From Actinomycetota bacterium (GTDB lineage: Bacteria > Actinomycetota > Actinomycetes > S36-B12 > CAIYMF01): a stretch of 64,000 nucleotides of DNA. The stretch covers positions 1 to 64,000 of the forward strand of contig JAIUOK010000002.1 of NCBI GenBank assembly GCA_020161245.1, in the 5' to 3' direction. Positions within the stretch are counted from its first letter, which is position 1; each line of letters starts with the position of its first letter. The notes below the pieces were generated by a model. The model had not been told where the DNA came from. It saw only the letters and a program-made list of their open reading frames with translations, and did not search any database. Of this stretch, positions 51,811 through 59,717 are shown piece after piece. The translations under genes and the position numbers were made by a program.

Positions 51811-52566
51811 CGAGGCCGACAGTACGGCCCCCCTGCGACGCCGGCTGCACGCGACGCCGCCAGCGGCATCACGCGTCGGGCCGACGGCCCCGGCGGATGT
51901 CCGGAGCGTGACGGGACGGGGCAGCGCGGGTCCGCTGGACGAGGCGAGGCTGCGCTGAGTGACCGGTACGACATGTCCACCGGCCGAGAACTTTTCGTCC
52001 ACACGCGGTGGATCGTGTCGTCGCAGGTCGCGCTCGGCGCGTCGTGATCTTCCACCGGCCCGTCCCCAGGGCTGTCCACCCCCGGTCCACAGCGGCTCGC
52101 CACCGTGTCCCCAGGTCGTCCCCAGCTGCGTCCACAGCGGTGTTCATCCAGGCGTTGACCCCCGTTCCACTCCGGACCTAGGTTCCCTGTCCGACAGGCC
52201 CCCGGGAGAACGGGCCGGTGTCCGCAAGGGGAAGGCGGACAGCGGCTGCGAGACCCGGGGGCCCTGTTGTCTCCGGCCGTCGTCCCCGGGACGGGACGCG
52301 GGGTCCGGAACCCCGACCCCGCCTCCGCGGCGGGCTCGCGGCCCGCGGGAGCGTGGGGAACGCCTCATGAGGCGCGCATCCTGTCCGGTTTTGTCCCATT
52401 TCGTCCCTTGATTCCGGCGTCCGGCGGTGCGCGCCTCCGCGAGTCGCACGCTCCGGACGCGTAGGGTCAGGGACGCCCAGGCCACCCCGGTGGCCCGTGC
52501 CGGACCGAACCCCCCACCGGCGGGGAGCACGGGACGGTACGTACCCACACCAGGAGGAGGACCCCC
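51811..52566. other. 756-base non-coding region with DnaA-box-like cluster
   Basis: No supported gene. At 52060-52140 five sequences of the form GTCCACA, GTCCACC or GTCCCCA repeat in the same direction (plus strand) at short spacing. They are imperfect matches to the actinobacterial DnaA box TTGTCCACA. A TGTGGAC-rich minus strand results. The remainder is GC-rich leader for the small zinc protein gene. Open frames here have no protein character. Confidence 0.5.
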
Positions 52567-52725
52567 ATGGCGGACGAGAGCTACACCGGCGAGGCGTACT
52601 GCGTGAAGTGCAAGGAGAAGCGCGAGTTCACCGGCGTCGTCGTCGAGAAGAACGGTCGCCGCATGGCGCAGGGCACCTGCCCCGTCTGCAGCACCAAGGT
52701 CAACCGCATCCTCGGCAAGGCCTGA
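52567..52725 (+). CDS. DUF5679-like small zinc-ribbon protein, 52 residues
   Basis: Two CxxC pairs (C12-V-K-C15 and C38-P-V-C41) form a zinc ribbon in a very small protein. The strong AGGAGGAGG leader upstream of ATG supports it. Similar 50-residue proteins are widespread in actinobacteria and unstudied. It is a stand-alone gene with its own strong terminator. Confidence 0.85.
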   Translation: MADESYTGEAYCVKCKEKREFTGVVVEKNGRRMAQGTCPVCSTKVNRILGKA

Positions 52726-52770
52726 TCCTCCAGGGATCCAGCTCGAGCCAGGAGCGATCGACAGCTCCGC

Positions 52771-52804
52771 GAGGCCCCCGACCGCACCCGCGGTCGGGGG
52801 CCTC
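52771..52804 (+). terminator. Terminator of the zinc-ribbon gene
   Basis: A perfect 14-bp stem, GAGGCCCCCGACCG and its complement, with a 6-base loop, 45 bases past the stop. Confidence 0.8.
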
Positions 52805-52918
52805 GTCCGTTCCGTCGGGGTCGCGACGGGCCACCCCTCGGACAGCCCTCGCATCGCACCGGCCCGGGGTGGTTGGGTCTGCTCCGTCCGCTCCCACCGC
52901 CCGGAGGTCCGCTCCCCC

Positions 52919-54232
52919 ATGACCGACGTCGTCCCCGGCGCCGCCCACCCGTCCACCGCAGCCGACGTGCAGGCGCTGCTCGCCTGCGTCGACGCGCAGC
53001 GCGAGTCCGCCGCCGAGCTGCTCGGCGCGCTCATCGCGGTGCCGAGCATCGGGGGTACCCCGGCAGAGGTCGAGGTGCAGCACCTCGTCGCGGACCTGCT
53101 CCGAGACAGCGGCATGACGGTCGAGACGTGGGACATCGACGTCGACGCCGTGACGTCGGACCCGCAGTTCCCCGGCCAGGAGGTCGAGCGCGCCGCGGCC
53201 GTGGGCGTGCTGGCGACGACGGGCCGGCGCAGCGGCGGCGGCTCCCTGCTCATCGACGGCCACACCGACGTCGTGCCGCCGGGCGACCCCGACGCCTGGA
53301 CGGGCGACCCGTGGACGATGCGGCGCGAGGACGTCGGCGGCGTCGAGACCCTGCTCGGCCGCGGCGCCTGCGACATGAAGGCCGGCGTGATCGCCACCGT
53401 GCTCGCCGTCCGCGCTCTGCGCGACGCCGGCATCGAGCTCGGCGGCGAGCTGCTCGTCGCGCCCGTGATCGGCGAGGAGGACGGCGGGTTCGGCACGTTC
53501 GAGCTCGTCCGCCGCGGGGTTCGCGCCGACGCGTGCATCATCCCGGAGCCGACCGACCTCGACATCGTGCCGGCCAACGGCGGCGCGCTGACCTTCCGCC
53601 TGCGGATCCCCGGCCAGGCCGTGCACGCGTCGCGGCGCACCGAGGGCGTCAGCGCGATCGAGAAGTTCCTGCCGCTGTTCACCGCGATCCACGACTTCGA
53701 GGCCGTGCGCAACGCCTCGGTGCACCCGTACATGCAGCGGTGGCCGCTCGCATACCCGGTCTCGATCGGCACCGTGCAGGCCGGCGACTGGGCCTCGACC
53801 GTGCCCGACCTGCTCGTCGCCGAGGGGCGCCTGGGCGTGGCGCTCGAGGAGACGCCGGAGCAGGCCCGCGCGGCGTTCGAGCAGGCCGTGGCCGCCGCCG
53901 CCGCGAAGGACACGTTCCTGCGCCACAACCCGGTGCGCGTCGAGTGGTGGGGCGGCCAGTTCGCCCCGGGCCTGTCGACCGACCCCGGCCTGCTCGACCT
54001 CGTCAGCGGCGCGCACACGGCCGCCGCGCCCGACGCCCGCGAGCAGGAGGTCTACGGCGGCCCCTACGGCTCGGACCTCCGGCTGCTGGCGCCGTCGATG
54101 CCGACCGTGCAGTACGGCCCGGGCGGCGCGCAGCACGCGCACTCGCCCCACGAGCAGGTGGCGCTCGACGACATCGTGGTGACCGCCCGCGCGCTCGCCC
54201 TCGCGACCCTGGCCCACTGCGGGCGCGCCTAG
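52919..54232 (+). CDS. M20-family metallopeptidase/deacylase
   Basis: A 437-residue enzyme of the ArgE/DapE/ACY1 type. Metal ligands and catalytic residues are seen: H115 and D117 (DGHTDVV), D152 (GRGACDMKAG), the general-base E186-E187 (GEEDGG) and E210 (IPEPT), with a late His in the HAHSPHEQV segment. The dimerisation domain is about 220-330. It hydrolyses an amide bond of an N-acyl amino acid or peptide; the exact substrate cannot be told. GGAGG precedes the ATG. Confidence 0.88.
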   Translation: MTDVVPGAAHPSTAADVQALLACVDAQRESAAELLGALIAVPSIGGTPAEVEVQHLVADLLRDSGMTVETWDIDVDAVTSDPQFPGQEVERAAAVGVLATTGRRSGGGSLLIDGHTDVVPPGDPDAWTGDPWTMRREDVGGVETLLGRGACDMKAGVIATVLAVRALRDAGIELGGELLVAPVIGEEDGGFGTFELVRRGVRADACIIPEPTDLDIVPANGGALTFRLRIPGQAVHASRRTEGVSAIEKFLPLFTAIHDFEAVRNASVHPYMQRWPLAYPVSIGTVQAGDWASTVPDLLVAEGRLGVALEETPEQARAAFEQAVAAAAAKDTFLRHNPVRVEWWGGQFAPGLSTDPGLLDLVSGAHTAAAPDAREQEVYGGPYGSDLRLLAPSMPTVQYGPGGAQHAHSPHEQVALDDIVVTARALALATLAHCGRA

Positions 54233-54291
54233 CGCATCGGGGGTGTGGACGGGCCCGGCGCTGCACAGGCCCGCCCGGGCACGGTGCGGGC

Positions 54292-55350
54292 ATGAGCCGT
54301 CAGATGCCCCGCCCCCGACCCGGCCGACCGCTGCTGCGCCGCGCGCGCGACCAGGTGCAGGTGGGCCTCGACCCCGCCGCCGCCGTCGTGGTGAGCCGGC
54401 TGTCCGACGACGCGTCGTCGGCGCTCCTGCGCCTCGACGGCGGGATCGGGCTCCACGACCTCGTGGCGGCCCATCCCGAGCTCGGCCCGGTGCTCGACTC
54501 GCTGCACCGCCGCGGCCTGCTCGACGACGACGCCGACCGGCCGACCGCGCTGCCGGCCTTCCGCCGCGAGCGGTGGGGTGCCGAGCTCGGCGCGCACGCG
54601 CTGACGTCGTCCTACCCCGCGGCGACGGCGCGGCTGCGGCGCCGCAGCAAGGCGGCGGTCGCGGTGCGCGGCAACGACCGGTGCGCGGCGATGGTCGCGG
54701 TCGGGCTCGCCGCCGCGGGGGTCGGCGTCGTGGCGCTCGAGGGCCCCGACACCGTCGTCGGCCCGCGCGACCTGACGCCCTCGGGCCCGTTCGAGCCGCA
54801 GGTGCCCTGGCTCGAGCACGTGGCCGAGGCCGTGCGGCGCCAGGGTGCCAGCCCCGCGGCGTCGTCGTCGCGCACGCGCGGGCCCGTCGCAGTCGTGGTG
54901 TGCGCGTCGGCCGACTCCGACGTCCCCTGGACCGATCCCGAGCTCGCCGACGACCTGCTCTCCGACGGCGTGCCGCATCTGCCGGTCGCGGTATCGGGGG
55001 TGCAGGCGCGCGTCGGGCCGTTCGTCGTGCCCGGCGTCCCGGGGTGCCTGTGGTGCCAGGAGCACCGGCGCCGCGACGCCGACCCCGCGTGGCCAGCGCT
55101 GGCCGACCAGCTGCGCCTGCACCATCCCCGCGCGACGACATCGCTCGGGATCGTGGCGTCGGCGGCGGCGGCGCTCGCGGTGGCCCAGGTGCTGCAGGTG
55201 GTCGATGCCGGGCGCGACGCGCGCCCCGCGTCGCTGGGCGCGCAGCTCGTCGTCGCGGCCCCGGATCTTCTCGTGGAGCGGCACGACGCGCCCGCGCATC
55301 CGGTCTGCGGGTGCGGGTGGGCGGGGTACGCGTCCACAATGGTCGGGTGA
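54292..55350 (+). CDS. ThiF/E1-like protein, Rv3196-type
   Basis: A 352-residue protein resembling the leader-binding or E1-like proteins of the ThiF group, as found beside ABC1 kinases in actinobacteria. Visible features are the VAVRGNDRCAAMVAVGLAAAGVG dinucleotide-like segment split near residues 121-143, and zinc-type cysteines in CLWC and CGCGW. No cluster for a modified peptide is present, so a bacteriocin role is not supported. The stop overlaps the kinase start (GTGA). Confidence 0.75.
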   Translation: MSRQMPRPRPGRPLLRRARDQVQVGLDPAAAVVVSRLSDDASSALLRLDGGIGLHDLVAAHPELGPVLDSLHRRGLLDDDADRPTALPAFRRERWGAELGAHALTSSYPAATARLRRRSKAAVAVRGNDRCAAMVAVGLAAAGVGVVALEGPDTVVGPRDLTPSGPFEPQVPWLEHVAEAVRRQGASPAASSSRTRGPVAVVVCASADSDVPWTDPELADDLLSDGVPHLPVAVSGVQARVGPFVVPGVPGCLWCQEHRRRDADPAWPALADQLRLHHPRATTSLGIVASAAAALAVAQVLQVVDAGRDARPASLGAQLVVAAPDLLVERHDAPAHPVCGCGWAGYASTMVG

Positions 55351-56657
55351 CCGACCTCCCCCGCCGCGCCCTCACCCGGGGCGCCCGGCTCGCCGCGCTG
55401 CCGATCGGCTACGCCGGACGCACCGCCGTCGGCCTCGGCAAGCGGGTCGGGGGCGCCTCGGCCGAGGCGGTCGCGCTCGAGGTCCAGCAGCGCACCGCCG
55501 AGCAGATCTTCAAGACCCTGGGCGAGCTCAAGGGCGGGGCGATGAAGTTCGGCCAGGCGATGAGCATCGCCGAGGTCGCGCTCCCCGAGGAGCTGCTCGG
55601 GCCGTACCGCGCCACCCTCACCAAGCTGCAGGACGCCGCTCCGCCCATGCCGGCCGAGACCGTCCACCGCCAGCTCGCCGACGCGCTCGGCGAGGACTGG
55701 CGCGACCGCTTCGCCGAGTTCTCCGACAAGCCTGCGGCTGCGGCGTCGATCGGCCAGGTGCACAGGGCCATGTGGCACGACGGCCGCGAGGTCGCCGTCA
55801 AGATCCAGTACCCCGGCGCCGGCAAGGCCCTCATGAGCGACCTCAACCAGGTGTCGCGGATGGCGCGGATGTTCGCCTCGATGTCGCCGGGCCTCGACAT
55901 CAAGCCGCTCATCGCCGAGCTCAAGGAGCGCGCGGCCGAGGAGCTCGACTACCTCGTCGAGTCCGGGTACCAGCGGCAGTTCGCGGCGGCCTACGAGGGC
56001 GACGACGACTTCGTCGTGCCCCACGTGCTCGCCGCCGCCCCCACCGTCGTCGTGTCCGAGTGGCTCGAGGGCTACTCGCTCGCGAAGGTGATCGCCGAGG
56101 GCACCCAGGAGGAGCGCGACTACTACGGCACGCTCTACCTGCGGTTCCTCATGAGCGGCCCTACCCGCGCCAAGCTCCTCCACGCCGACCCGCACCCCGG
56201 CAACTACCGCGTGCTCACCGACGGCCGGCTCGGCGTCCTCGACTTCGGCGCGGTCGCCCGCCTGCCCGAGGGGCCGCCCGCCGCGATGGGCTCCCTGCTG
56301 CGTCTGGCGATGACCGGCGACGCCGACGCCGTCGTCGAGGGTCTGCGCGCCGAGGGCTTCATCAAGCCCGACATCGAGGTCGACACCGAGCAGTTCTTCA
56401 ACGCGCTCATGCCGTTCGCCGAGCCGGCGCTGAGCGAGGAGTTCCACTTCTCGCGCGATTGGATGCGCGGCCACTTCAACCGGCTCAACGACCCGCGCAA
56501 CCCGGACTTCACGGTCGGCTTCAAGATCAACCTGCCGCCCAACTACATGCTCATCCACCGCACCTGGCTGGGCGGCATCGGCGTGCTCTCGCAGATGGAC
56601 GCCACCGTGCCCATGCGGGCCGAGCTCGAGCGCTGGCTCCCCACCTTCGCCGGCTGA
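55347..56657 (+). CDS. ABC1/UbiB-family atypical kinase
   Basis: A 436-residue protein of the AarF/UbiB family (Rv3197-type). Motifs are KFGQAMS (the KxGQ motif), AAASIGQVHRA (Ala-rich loop), VAVKIQYPG, LHADPHPGNYRV and LDFGAVARL. Such kinases assist quinone-related or lipid pathways, and the mycobacterial homologue has been connected with macrolide tolerance. Translational coupling with the ThiF-like gene suggests a common function. Confidence 0.9.
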   Translation: MTDLPRRALTRGARLAALPIGYAGRTAVGLGKRVGGASAEAVALEVQQRTAEQIFKTLGELKGGAMKFGQAMSIAEVALPEELLGPYRATLTKLQDAAPPMPAETVHRQLADALGEDWRDRFAEFSDKPAAAASIGQVHRAMWHDGREVAVKIQYPGAGKALMSDLNQVSRMARMFASMSPGLDIKPLIAELKERAAEELDYLVESGYQRQFAAAYEGDDDFVVPHVLAAAPTVVVSEWLEGYSLAKVIAEGTQEERDYYGTLYLRFLMSGPTRAKLLHADPHPGNYRVLTDGRLGVLDFGAVARLPEGPPAAMGSLLRLAMTGDADAVVEGLRAEGFIKPDIEVDTEQFFNALMPFAEPALSEEFHFSRDWMRGHFNRLNDPRNPDFTVGFKINLPPNYMLIHRTWLGGIGVLSQMDATVPMRAELERWLPTFAG

Positions 56658-56710
56658 GCGGTCGCCGCGCCGCCGCGTGACCTCGCGGCTGCGGGTGGTT
56701 GGATACGGCG

Positions 56711-57574
56711 GTGCTGTCCCGGACCCCCGCATGGTCGCTCGCCGTCGCGGCGATGCTGTCGGTGCAGACCGGCGCCGCGCTCTCGACCCGGCTCTTCCCC
56801 GCCATCGGCCCGGTCGGCACGGTCTGGCTGCGCCTCACGGTGGCTGCCGTCTTCTTCCTGGCCCTGGTGCGGCCCTCGCCGCGGATCCTGCGCGACGGGC
56901 GGTGGAAGGCGCCGGTGCTCCTCGGCCTGATGACCGGCGCGATGACGGCGTTCTTCGTCCTCGCCATCGACCGCATCCCGCTCGGCACGGCGGTGGCCAT
57001 CGAGTTCCTCGGCCCGCTCGGGGTCGCGGTAGTGCGCTCGCGCGACCGGCGGGGGCTGCTGTGGCCGGCGCTCGCGCTGATCGGCGTCGTGCTGCTCACC
57101 GAGCCGTGGACCGGGGCCGTCGACCCGCTCGGCATCCTGTTCGCCGCGCTGGCCGGCAGCGGCTGGGCCGGCTACATCCTGCTGACGCAGAAGGTCGGCG
57201 ACACCTTCGCGGGCGTGCAGGGTCTGGCGCTCACGATGCCCGTGGCCGCTCTCGCCACCGCGGTGGTCGGTGTGCCTCAGGCAGCGGGCGGCATCACGCC
57301 TGCGGTGCTCGCCGCCGCGATCGGGCTCGCCGTGCTGCTGCCGATCATCCCGTTCACCCTCGAGCTGCTCGCGCTGCGACGCCTCACCACCGCCGCGTTC
57401 GGCACGCTCATGGCCCTCGAGCCGGGGATCGCGACGCTCATCGGCGCGCTGGTGCTCGGCCAGGTGCCAGGGCTGCTGCCCGTCGTCGGGGTGGTGCTCG
57501 TGGTCGCCGCCGGCGTCGGCGCGGAGCGCTCCGGCCACCGCCAGCCCCCGCCCGTGGGCGAGGGCACGGCGTAG
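56711..57574 (+). CDS. EamA-family transporter
   Basis: A 287-residue membrane protein with ten hydrophobic segments in two EamA halves, as in RhaT/DMT exporters. The first half ends near residue 145 (LAGSGWAGYILLTQKVG). The substrate is unknown. The start is uncertain: GTG 56711 has TTGGAT six bases before it, while TTG 56699 is in frame and slightly longer. Confidence 0.85.
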   Translation: MLSRTPAWSLAVAAMLSVQTGAALSTRLFPAIGPVGTVWLRLTVAAVFFLALVRPSPRILRDGRWKAPVLLGLMTGAMTAFFVLAIDRIPLGTAVAIEFLGPLGVAVVRSRDRRGLLWPALALIGVVLLTEPWTGAVDPLGILFAALAGSGWAGYILLTQKVGDTFAGVQGLALTMPVAALATAVVGVPQAAGGITPAVLAAAIGLAVLLPIIPFTLELLALRRLTTAAFGTLMALEPGIATLIGALVLGQVPGLLPVVGVVLVVAAGVGAERSGHRQPPPVGEGTA

Positions 57575-57596
57575 GTCCGTCGCCGGCACGACGGCT

Positions 57597-57619
57597 GAGC
57601 CCGTCCCCCGCGCGGGCTC
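57597..57619. terminator. Hairpin between convergent genes
   Basis: GAGCCCG (57597-57603) pairs with CGGGCTC (57613-57619), with a 9-base loop. A longer-range arm, CGGCTGAGCC with GGCTCAGCCG at 57632-57641, could extend the structure. It lies between the EamA and PhyH genes. Confidence 0.6.
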
Positions 57620-57634
57620 GTCGTTGCGATCGGC

Positions 57635-58531
57635 TCAGCCGGCGCTGCACCACTCGCCGGGGGTGTGCGCGGTGTGCACCACGCGCAGCTCGGTCTCCTT
57701 GTCGCCCAAGGACTTCGGGCGCAGCCCGTCGCTGACGGCCCACTCCCACGACGTTCCGTGCTGGAGCTCGTTCTCCGCGAGCGCGAGCGGCAGGAGCCGC
57801 AGCCGTGCGTCCATCCACTCCGGTGACCAGGGGCCGTCCTCGAGGATCGACTGCGCGGCGCGAAACTCGAGGTAGATCGTGCGGCGCAGGCTCGAGCCCT
57901 CGCCCGTGGCCGGCGAGCCGTGCACCACCATGTCGTCGTGGATGAGTACGTCCCCGGGACGCATCTCCACCTCGATGGCACCAGGCAGCTCGTAGCCGTA
58001 GGTCTCCGCCAGCGAGCACGCGTCGGTGCGCTGCTTCTGCGAGCCCGGCACGACGTGCAGAGCGCCGGCGCCGGAGCGCGAGTGGTCGAGGTAGACGTCG
58101 ACGTTGAACAGCCGGTGTCGCCGCTCGTGCACGGCGTCCTGGTGCCACGGCACCGCCGCGCCGTCGCCGGGCACCTTCACCACGAGCGACTCGTAGGTCG
58201 GCACGAAGTCCGGGCCGGCGAGGCTCTCGGCGATGCCGAGGACCGCGGGCGACCCGAGCAGCTCGAGCGTGACCGGCTCGCCCTTGGCGTGGATGTAGTC
58301 GATGCGCCAGAGCACGCGGCCGTTCGGCCGGTTCGCGTAGAGGTGGTCGGCCTTGCCCTCCTCGGCGGTGTCGAGCCAGCGCGCGGTGGCGTCCTGCAGC
58401 CGCTCGAGCAGGTCGGCGGGGATGCGGTCGCGCAGCACGAGGTAGCCGTCGCGGTCGAACGCGGCCACCTGCTCGTCGGTGAGCAGCCAGTGCTCGCGGA
58501 GGCTGTCGGCACGGGCGTCGAGAGCAGTCAT
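57635..58531 (-). CDS. Phytanoyl-CoA dioxygenase (PhyH) family protein
   Basis: A 298-residue Fe(II)/2-oxoglutarate oxygenase. The metal triad is the H-x-D in PWHQDAVH and the distal His in VVHGSPATG, with the 2-oxoglutarate Arg in RRTIYLEF. The substrate is unknown. ATG 58531 follows TACCGT (58539-58544) by 7 bases, a leaderless start. It is divergent from an AraC-type regulator, which probably controls it. Confidence 0.86.
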   Translation of the reverse strand: MTALDARADSLREHWLLTDEQVAAFDRDGYLVLRDRIPADLLERLQDATARWLDTAEEGKADHLYANRPNGRVLWRIDYIHAKGEPVTLELLGSPAVLGIAESLAGPDFVPTYESLVVKVPGDGAAVPWHQDAVHERRHRLFNVDVYLDHSRSGAGALHVVPGSQKQRTDACSLAETYGYELPGAIEVEMRPGDVLIHDDMVVHGSPATGEGSSLRRTIYLEFRAAQSILEDGPWSPEWMDARLRLLPLALAENELQHGTSWEWAVSDGLRPKSLGDKETELRVVHTAHTPGEWCSAG

Positions 58532-58604
58532 GGGGTTGACGGTAGGGCGTCGTATCCGGGCATGATTCACGGATGAGCGCCGGTTCTTCCCGAATCCTCG
58601 CCTG

Positions 58605-59402
58605 ATGGCGCGGGCGCGTACGCCGCTGCACGAGGTGTTCGGCCTCGCCTGCGGGCTGTCGTCGGTGCCGGTGATGGAGCGCGCGCACCGCCACGACGAC
58701 GTCGAGCTGCTGCTGCCGCTCGGCGGCTCGGCCGTGGTCGAGCACGCCGGCGGGCGCCACGACGTGCCCGCCGACGTGTGCGCGGTGCTGTGGGCCGGGC
58801 TGCCCCACCGGGTGTCGGAGAACGACGAGGGCACGTCGGTCGCCTGGCTGACGGTGCCGCTCGCCGAGGTGCTCGGCTGGCAGCTGCCGGCGTCGTTCAC
58901 GGCCGACCTGCTCCGCGGCGGCGCGGTGCTCATGGACGCCCCGCCGCGGCTCGCGCTGGCGATGGCCGACTGGCAGCGCGAGTCGCGGGCGGGGTCGGCG
59001 TCGGCCCGGGCGGTGCGGCTCGAGGCGCAGGCGTGGCTCACCCGTGCGGCGTCGGCATCGCGTGCGAGCACACCCGACCGCCCGGACGACGCCGCCACCG
59101 CCATGCTCGCCCTGATCTCGCAGCGCTTCCGCGAGCCGCTGCGCGTGGCCGACGTCGCGGCCGCGGTGCACCTGCATCCGAGCACGGCGTCCGCGGTGTT
59201 CCGCGAGGCGACGGGCGTCACGATCGGCGAGTACCTCGCCCAGTGCCGGGTGGCGGAGGCGCAGCGCCTGCTCATCCAGACCGACGCGACCACCGCCGAG
59301 GTCGCGCAGCGCGCGGGCTTCGGCTCGACCAGCCGCCTCTACGAGCGCTTCGCCCGCGACTGCGGCACCTCCCCCGCCGCCTACCGCCGCACGATGCGCT
59401 GA
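58605..59402 (+). CDS. AraC-family transcriptional regulator
   Basis: A 265-residue protein. The N-terminal cupin-like sensor region covers about 1-140. The C-terminal double HTH (about 160-262) has LRVADVAAAVHLHPSTASAVFREATG and TTAEVAQRAGFGSTSRLYERFARD, the standard AraC signature. Divergent from the PhyH gene with 73 bases between starts, the usual layout for a local activator. Confidence 0.88.
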   Translation: MARARTPLHEVFGLACGLSSVPVMERAHRHDDVELLLPLGGSAVVEHAGGRHDVPADVCAVLWAGLPHRVSENDEGTSVAWLTVPLAEVLGWQLPASFTADLLRGGAVLMDAPPRLALAMADWQRESRAGSASARAVRLEAQAWLTRAASASRASTPDRPDDAATAMLALISQRFREPLRVADVAAAVHLHPSTASAVFREATGVTIGEYLAQCRVAEAQRLLIQTDATTAEVAQRAGFGSTSRLYERFARDCGTSPAAYRRTMR

Positions 59403-59410
59403 CGTAGTGG

Positions 59411-59459
59411 TCGCTCTGGATGGGTGAGCGACGGCTATAGGCGTCGCTCACCCCTCCAC
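59411..59459. repeat. Dispersed palindromic intergenic repeat, copy 2
   Basis: Second copy of the 49-base element at 47884-47932. Here GGGTGAGCGACG (59422-59433) and CGTCGCTCACCC (59442-59453) pair perfectly. It follows the AraC gene directly. Confidence 0.85.
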
Positions 59460-59516
59460 AGCGAGACTCCGGCGCGTCGCTGGTGCGGGTGCGGGGGTGG
59501 GAGCAGGATCGGTGCC

Positions 59517-59702
59517 GTGACCGTGCTGACCTGCTACCGCTGCGGGACGTCGCTCGACTCCGACGCCGACGAGCAGAGCGGCATGGCGGCGCTGTCGTGG
59601 GTGTCGGCCCGCGAGCGCGGCCGCGACGTCTTCTTCTGTCCGCAGTGCGCACGCGACAACCTGCGCAGCATCGAGGGGAAGCTCGACTCCGACTGGTGGT
59701 AG
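59517..59702 (+). CDS. Small zinc-ribbon protein, 61 residues
   Basis: CYRC near the N-terminus and CPQC after DVFF form a CxxC-x(n)-CxxC zinc ribbon. GTG 59517 is a plausible start with GGGAG upstream. Unknown function; small zinc proteins of this kind are common in actinobacteria. Confidence 0.7.
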   Translation: MTVLTCYRCGTSLDSDADEQSGMAALSWVSARERGRDVFFCPQCARDNLRSIEGKLDSDWW

Positions 59703-59717
59703 CCGGCGCGCGACGGG

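Noticed and set aside
54292-55350. Modified-peptide (TOMM) biosynthesis cluster
   Set aside because: Only one ThiF-like gene is present, with no precursor peptide, dehydrogenase or transporter beside it; core synteny explains it better.
52144-56732. Long minus-strand ORFs opposite the M20, ThiF-like and kinase genes
   Set aside because: Low-complexity Arg/Ala/Pro shadow frames; the plus-strand frames carry all catalytic motifs.
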